A stretch of 8,360 nucleotides of DNA, taken from contig CAJFOL010000121.1 in the NCBI GenBank assembly GCA_904397185.1, positions 1-8,360 on the forward strand. Reading direction: 5' to 3'. Every line of letters begins with the position of its first letter. Positions within the stretch are counted from its first letter, which is position 1. This DNA comes from an uncultured Clostridia bacterium (GTDB lineage: Bacteria > Bacillota > Clostridia > Christensenellales > UBA1242). This document shows positions 5,106 through 8,360 of this stretch, piece by piece. Made by a program: the position numbers and the translations under genes. The notes beneath the pieces were generated by a model. That model was given only the letters and a program-made list of their open reading frames with translations. It ran no database searches and was not told the origin of the DNA.

Positions 5106-8087
5106 ATGAGCAAACTGTTGGCAAAGAAGCTGATCGTGCTCGTCGCTCTGCTCGCGGCGCTCTGTCTTGCGCTGGGCGCGGGATTTGCGTTTGCAGGCGG
5201 GACGAAACTCGCATCGGCGGATGAGGGAGAGAATGCGTCGCAGGACCGCGTGCTCTTTTCCGAGGACTTTTCGGATGCGCTCGACGGCACGCTGGCGGAC
5301 AAGATCTCCGTGGCGAACGGCGAGGGAACGGTGACGAGCAACACGATGTTCGATCTTCCGCTCGCGGAAACGGCACCGTCCAACAACTATTCCGTCGAGT
5401 TCGATCTCAAACTGACGGGGACGTCGGAGTTCTATGTGCATTTCGTCGGTCTCGACGGCACCAACAAGGACAACATCTATCTCTGCGTCATCGCACAGGG
5501 AACCTACCTGCGCGTGACGGACAACTACGGGCATGACATCTACAACAACACGGGCGATCTGCACGGCGGACTGGACGCAACGCCCGTCACGCTGGAAGAG
5601 TTTGCGCATTTCCGCTTCGTCCACTTTGAGGGATATGTCGAGCTCTGGGTGAACGGAACGCGCCGCTGTGTTTCGCACCTGTGCGACTTCGGCAACAACA
5701 ACTACATGAGCCGTTCGCCCATCGAGGAGGGGACGATCACGTCCATCGCGCTGCACGCGCAGAATGCGGGCGCCGTCGTTCTGGATAACCTTCTCGTGAC
5801 GGAGCCGACGGGTCTGGCGACCTCTTACAGGGAGACGAGCGCCGACACGAGCGTATCGTCCGCAAAGACCTTCCCGCTTTCGGCGGAGAATCTGTATTTG
5901 CCCAACTTCTATGTGGAGTCGACCTTCCGCATTGCCGACGACACGGCGCAGGGATACTATCCCAGCATCAAGCTCTACGGCATGAACGCCTCGCTGCGCT
6001 CCAACAATCAGAAGGAATACGCGGTGAACGTGCAGGCATTCGTCAACGGGACGACCTTCCTGCCGCAGATCATGTGGCAGCCCGAGGATCCCGCGACGGC
6101 CTGGCGGGACGTGACGGGACAGCAGATCACCATTGCGGCGGGACAGGATGTCACCCTGCGCGTGGAGGTCTACGGCGACCACATCGCGCTGTACGTCAAC
6201 GGAGCGCTTTCCGCGTCCTCGACCTTCACGGAAATGGGACTGGAAGAGGGCAGACTGCAGTATCTGCGCGTGCAGAGCGGTGGCGGCGGTGCCTACTGGA
6301 CGCAGTTTGCCTATGCGGGCTTTGAGACGGAGAGCGCCGTGGAGGTCACGGCCTCCGAGACGTATGTGCTCGCAGGGGAAGACGTCACCTTCCGCGCCGA
6401 CCTGTTCGGAACGCGCGGGGATGGATATGCCTGGTACGTCAACGGCGAAAAGCAGATCGAGACGGGCCTGACCTTTACGGCGGAAGCGCTTGCCGCGGGG
6501 ACGTACCGCGTGCAGTATAAGAACGCCGCCGAGGCGAGCAACGAAGTCGTTGTCACGGTCGTGGACAAGATGGTCACAATCACCTCGGACAAGACGGAGA
6601 TCTATCCCACGGAGTCTATCACGGCAACGGCGCAGATGCAGGGCGACTTTGCGGGTGAGACGTTTGCGTGGTATCTGAACGGAGAGAAACAGGCGGAAAC
6701 GGGGGACACCATCACGCTTTCCGGGCTCTCCGCAGGAAGCTATGAACTGGTCTATAAGAGCGACGCAACCGAGAGCAACGTCTTTGCGTTTACGGTGCTG
6801 GAAGCGGCGGTGGAAGTGACGACGGAGAAGAACAGCTACTTCCTCGACGAGACGGCGACGTTCACGGCGGAGACGGAGGGCGTTCCCGAGACAGACACCA
6901 TTGCCTGGTATGTGGACGGAGTTCTGCAGGAAGGCGCTGCGGGCAATACGTTCTCGCTCGCGATGAGCGGCTATGAGGCGGGGACCAAGATCGTGATCAC
7001 GGCGCAGACGTCGTCCGGCGTGGTCAGCAACGAAGTGACGGTCAGCGTTGCGTTTGACGTCATGCAGTCCATCCGCGACAACGAGTATTTCAAGACCATC
7101 TATGAGGACGTTCTGGAAGAGGGCGGCACCTACGGCAATTTCAGCGCGGGCAAAGAGGAAAACGGCGACGTCTATCTCTACAGCACCGTGGAAAACGCCA
7201 GCACCTACTACACGCTCAATGCGACCATGCCCTCGAACGTCAACTACCTCTTCGAGTACAAGCTCTACATTCCCGACGACATCGCCATCAAGTGCTATGT
7301 CTATCCCTGCCTTGCGGGGCTCAATTCCAAGTATCCCGCGGGCATGGTGGAAATCGCATGGGAAGTCAATGACGAGGGCGTCCGTCCCTATGTAAAGGAT
7401 CAGAACACCAACACCGAATATCTGCATACCGATTACGGCTTCGGCGTCGATCTCTCCTATGAAGGCGGCCTCGCCAAGAAGGGCGACTGGAACCAGATCT
7501 CCGTGGCGGTCTCCGGGCAGTACGTCTCCATGTACCTCAACGGCCAGATCGTGCTCTTCTTTGAAATGGCGGGGGCAACCGTTCCCTCCGGGTGCAGTTT
7601 CAACCTCTTTCCCGACGGCGGAACGGGCGTCGTTCCCGTCCGCATCAAGGACATCTCCTTCAGCGGCGTCGTGGAACCCGCACCCGATCTGCAGAGCGTC
7701 ACCGTCTCCCTGTCCACGGTGCGCGTGGAAGCGGGCGGCGACGTCATTGCGACCGCGACGCTCAATCCCTTCAACGCCGAGGCCAATGCGATCGCATGGT
7801 TCGTAAACGGCGAAAAGGTGGAAGGCGCTTCGTCGCTGAGCTATACGTTCTCCTCCGAGACGCCCGGCGAGTACAGCATCGTCTGTGAGATCGACGGCAT
7901 CCGCAGCGCGGCCAAGACCGTCACCGTGACGGAAGCGGGCGGCGGCACGAGCGGCGGCGGAACGCAGGGCGACAACACGGGCCTCTGGGTGGGCGTCGGA
8001 ATCGGCATCGCGGTCGTCGTGATCGCGGCAGTCGTCGTGACGGTGCTCGTCATCCGCAAAAAGAAGAACAACGGCAAACAGGAGTAA
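5106..8087 (+). CDS. Large membrane-anchored surface protein with LamG/concanavalin-like and Ig-like domains
   Basis: No named family recognised; 993 residues. A signal peptide covers 1-30 (K-rich start, hydrophobic 9-29, A-F-A at 28-30 as signal peptidase I site). Three beta-sandwich regions resembling LamG/concanavalin-type carbohydrate-binding domains are seen at about 49-233, 260-407 and 675-856. Each contains a strand with [WY]-[VL]-N-G (181-184, 363-366, 810-813), usual in such folds. Four Ig-like modules lie at about 411-487, 489-565, 567-649 and 863-943, each with W-[YF]-[VL]-[ND]-G. A Gly/Ser/Thr-rich linker (945-958), a hydrophobic segment (960-983) and R-K-K-K tail (984-987) form a membrane anchor; no LPXTG-like sortase motif is seen. 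I see no catalytic signature, so binding or adhesion is more likely than hydrolysis. Co-transcription with the importer suggests capture of its substrate polymer. Domain assignments rest on sequence pattern alone; the secreted, anchored topology is well supported. Confidence 0.85.
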   Translation: MSKLLAKKLIVLVALLAALCLALGAGFAFAGGTKLASADEGENASQDRVLFSEDFSDALDGTLADKISVANGEGTVTSNTMFDLPLAETAPSNNYSVEFDLKLTGTSEFYVHFVGLDGTNKDNIYLCVIAQGTYLRVTDNYGHDIYNNTGDLHGGLDATPVTLEEFAHFRFVHFEGYVELWVNGTRRCVSHLCDFGNNNYMSRSPIEEGTITSIALHAQNAGAVVLDNLLVTEPTGLATSYRETSADTSVSSAKTFPLSAENLYLPNFYVESTFRIADDTAQGYYPSIKLYGMNASLRSNNQKEYAVNVQAFVNGTTFLPQIMWQPEDPATAWRDVTGQQITIAAGQDVTLRVEVYGDHIALYVNGALSASSTFTEMGLEEGRLQYLRVQSGGGGAYWTQFAYAGFETESAVEVTASETYVLAGEDVTFRADLFGTRGDGYAWYVNGEKQIETGLTFTAEALAAGTYRVQYKNAAEASNEVVVTVVDKMVTITSDKTEIYPTESITATAQMQGDFAGETFAWYLNGEKQAETGDTITLSGLSAGSYELVYKSDATESNVFAFTVLEAAVEVTTEKNSYFLDETATFTAETEGVPETDTIAWYVDGVLQEGAAGNTFSLAMSGYEAGTKIVITAQTSSGVVSNEVTVSVAFDVMQSIRDNEYFKTIYEDVLEEGGTYGNFSAGKEENGDVYLYSTVENASTYYTLNATMPSNVNYLFEYKLYIPDDIAIKCYVYPCLAGLNSKYPAGMVEIAWEVNDEGVRPYVKDQNTNTEYLHTDYGFGVDLSYEGGLAKKGDWNQISVAVSGQYVSMYLNGQIVLFFEMAGATVPSGCSFNLFPDGGTGVVPVRIKDISFSGVVEPAPDLQSVTVSLSTVRVEAGGDVIATATLNPFNAEANAIAWFVNGEKVEGASSLSYTFSSETPGEYSIVCEIDGIRSAAKTVTVTEAGGGTSGGGTQGDNTGLWVGVGIGIAVVVIAAVVVTVLVIRKKKNNGKQE
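6336..7052 (+). repeat. Three tandem Ig-like modules (coding repeat)
   Basis: Residues 411-649 of the surface protein form three adjacent modules. Their central tryptophans are W443, W522 and W601, exactly 79 residues apart each time. The first two share A-W-Y-[VL]-N-G-E-K-Q followed by E-T-G; the third is more diverged (W-Y-V-D-G-V-L-Q). Each module starts with a V-x-V/I-T strand, has an 'A-G-x-Y' or 'A-G-T' turn late on, and ends with S-N-E-V or S-N-V-F. A fourth copy (W898-F-V-N-G-E-K) lies apart near the C terminus. The repeats are diverged at DNA level, so recent slippage is unlikely. Confidence 0.65.
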
Positions 8088-8105
8088 CAAAAAGGCGACT
8101 TTTTG
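8088..8105 (+). other. Small A/T hairpin with GCGA tetraloop directly after the stop codon
   Basis: The first base after TAA begins a perfect 7-bp inverted repeat, CAAAAAG (8088-8094) and CTTTTTG (8099-8105), closed by GCGA, which is a GNRA-type tetraloop. The stem is A/T-rich and its T run is inside the 3' arm, so it is not a standard terminator on its own. It could help block exonucleases at the mRNA end, or be chance. Confidence 0.4.
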
Positions 8106-8131
8106 AGAAATCCGAGTAACAGAGCGGAACG

Positions 8132-8160
8132 GCCGCGCGCAAATGCGCGCGGCTCTTTCC
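8132..8160 (+). terminator. GC-rich hairpin, probable weak intrinsic terminator
   Basis: GCCGCGCGC (8132-8140) and GCGCGCGGC (8145-8153) form a perfect 9-bp stem with an AAAT loop. The following TCTTTCC (8154-8160) has only four T in seven, so termination may be partial. It lies 44 bp after the surface-protein stop and 21 bp before the next start codon, so it probably ends or attenuates the transporter operon ahead of the lipoprotein gene. Confidence 0.6.
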
Positions 8161-8163
8161 CGC

Positions 8164-8170
8164 AAAGGAG
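8164..8170 (+). promoter_or_regulatory. Ribosome binding site of the lipoprotein gene
   Basis: AAAGGAG lies 4 nt before the ATG at 8175. The spacing is slightly short but workable, and this start gives a complete lipoprotein signal peptide. A second purine-rich site (GGAGG, 8223-8227) lies inside the gene before an in-frame ATG at 8235; using that one would remove the signal peptide. Confidence 0.6.
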
Positions 8171-8174
8171 TGTC

Positions 8175-8360
8175 ATGAAGAAGATCGCGGCAACGGCGGT
8201 TGCAATGATGATGTTGTTCCAGGGAGGAATGCTTATGAGCGGTTGCAGACCGAGCGAAAACGAGCAGGAGCAGGAGACGTTTGACTATGCGGCGCTCTAC
8301 CGTACGGAGTACAGTGCGCCGTTTGCGCCGCTTTCGTCGGAGGCGCTCACGTCCCGCGCC
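8175..8360 (+). CDS. Putative lipoprotein, N-terminal 62 residues (3' end outside window)
   Basis: The frame is open from ATG 8175 to the window end. The first 23 residues look like a lipoprotein signal peptide: M-K-K-I, a hydrophobic run A-A-T-A-V-A-M-M-M-L-F, then L-M-S-G-C with the predicted lipidated cysteine at position 24. The mature start is polar and acidic (E-N-E-Q-E-Q-E-T), a usual tether, followed by F-D-Y-A-A-L-Y-R-T-E-Y. Too little is present to name a family; an extra binding protein, a glycan-active enzyme or an unknown surface lipoprotein are all possible. It is separated from the upstream operon by 87 bp with two hairpins, so it may be a distinct or attenuated unit. The Q-G-G inside the signal region (15-17) makes the peptide slightly atypical. 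Confidence 0.75.
   Translation, partial: MKKIAATAVAMMMLFQGGMLMSGCRPSENEQEQETFDYAALYRTEYSAPFAPLSSEALTSRA

Noticed and set aside
3847..5376. 509-residue open frame on the - strand
   Set aside because: It is in register opposite the second ATPase, whose motifs are all intact on the + strand; low-complexity Arg/Pro/Ser-rich translation at its start.
5073..8165. 1030-residue open frame on the - strand
   Set aside because: It is exactly in register with the surface-protein gene and arises from avoidance of TTA, CTA and TCA on the sense strand. Its translation is rich in Arg, His, Val and Asp without domains, and the sense frame has a signal peptide, anchor and good ribosome binding site.
1..8360. 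CRISPR arrays, tRNA or rRNA genes, insertion sequences, phage genes
   Set aside because: No regularly spaced direct repeats, cloverleaf-like segments, transposase motifs or terminal inverted repeats were seen; the window is a compact operon.

Overview
The window reads as one stretch of a bacterial chromosome with all genes on the + strand. It is GC-rich, and the codons strongly avoid TTA, CTA and TCA, so long but meaningless open frames appear on the - strand. A cleaved signal peptide, a lipobox, a membrane-anchored surface protein and no sign of outer-membrane components suggest a monoderm bacterium. An uncultured, high-GC, gut-type clostridial lineage is my best guess. That is inference from style and not from any marker gene.

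Layout. Bases 1-842 hold the C-terminal part of an extracellular solute-binding protein of the peptide/oligosaccharide type (SBP_bac_5 family); its start lies outside the window. A 183-bp gap with nested inverted repeats follows. Then come the four other parts of one ABC importer: two permeases (1026-2102 and 2107-3018) and two ATPases (3027-4052 and 4039-5091). Spacing is 4 bp, then 8 bp, then a 14-bp overlap, which fits a single transcription unit with coupled translation. This is the classical OppABCDF/DppABCDF order.

Only 14 bp after the last ATPase, behind a strong ribosome binding site, comes a 993-residue surface protein (5106-8087). It has a signal peptide, three regions resembling concanavalin/LamG-type beta-sandwiches, four Ig-like modules carrying a W-[YF]-[VL]-[ND]-G motif, a glycine-rich linker and a C-terminal membrane anchor. 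Two hairpins follow its stop codon, and the second looks like an intrinsic terminator with a poor T tract. A lipoprotein gene then begins at 8175 and runs off the window.

How it may work together: the surface protein probably stands outside the membrane and binds a polymer, perhaps a glycan. The solute-binding protein would collect the released oligomers and the BCDF complex would import them. The transporter family handles both peptides and oligosaccharides, so the substrate cannot be read from this window. The tight linkage of a large adhesin-like protein to a complete importer is the most interesting point here.
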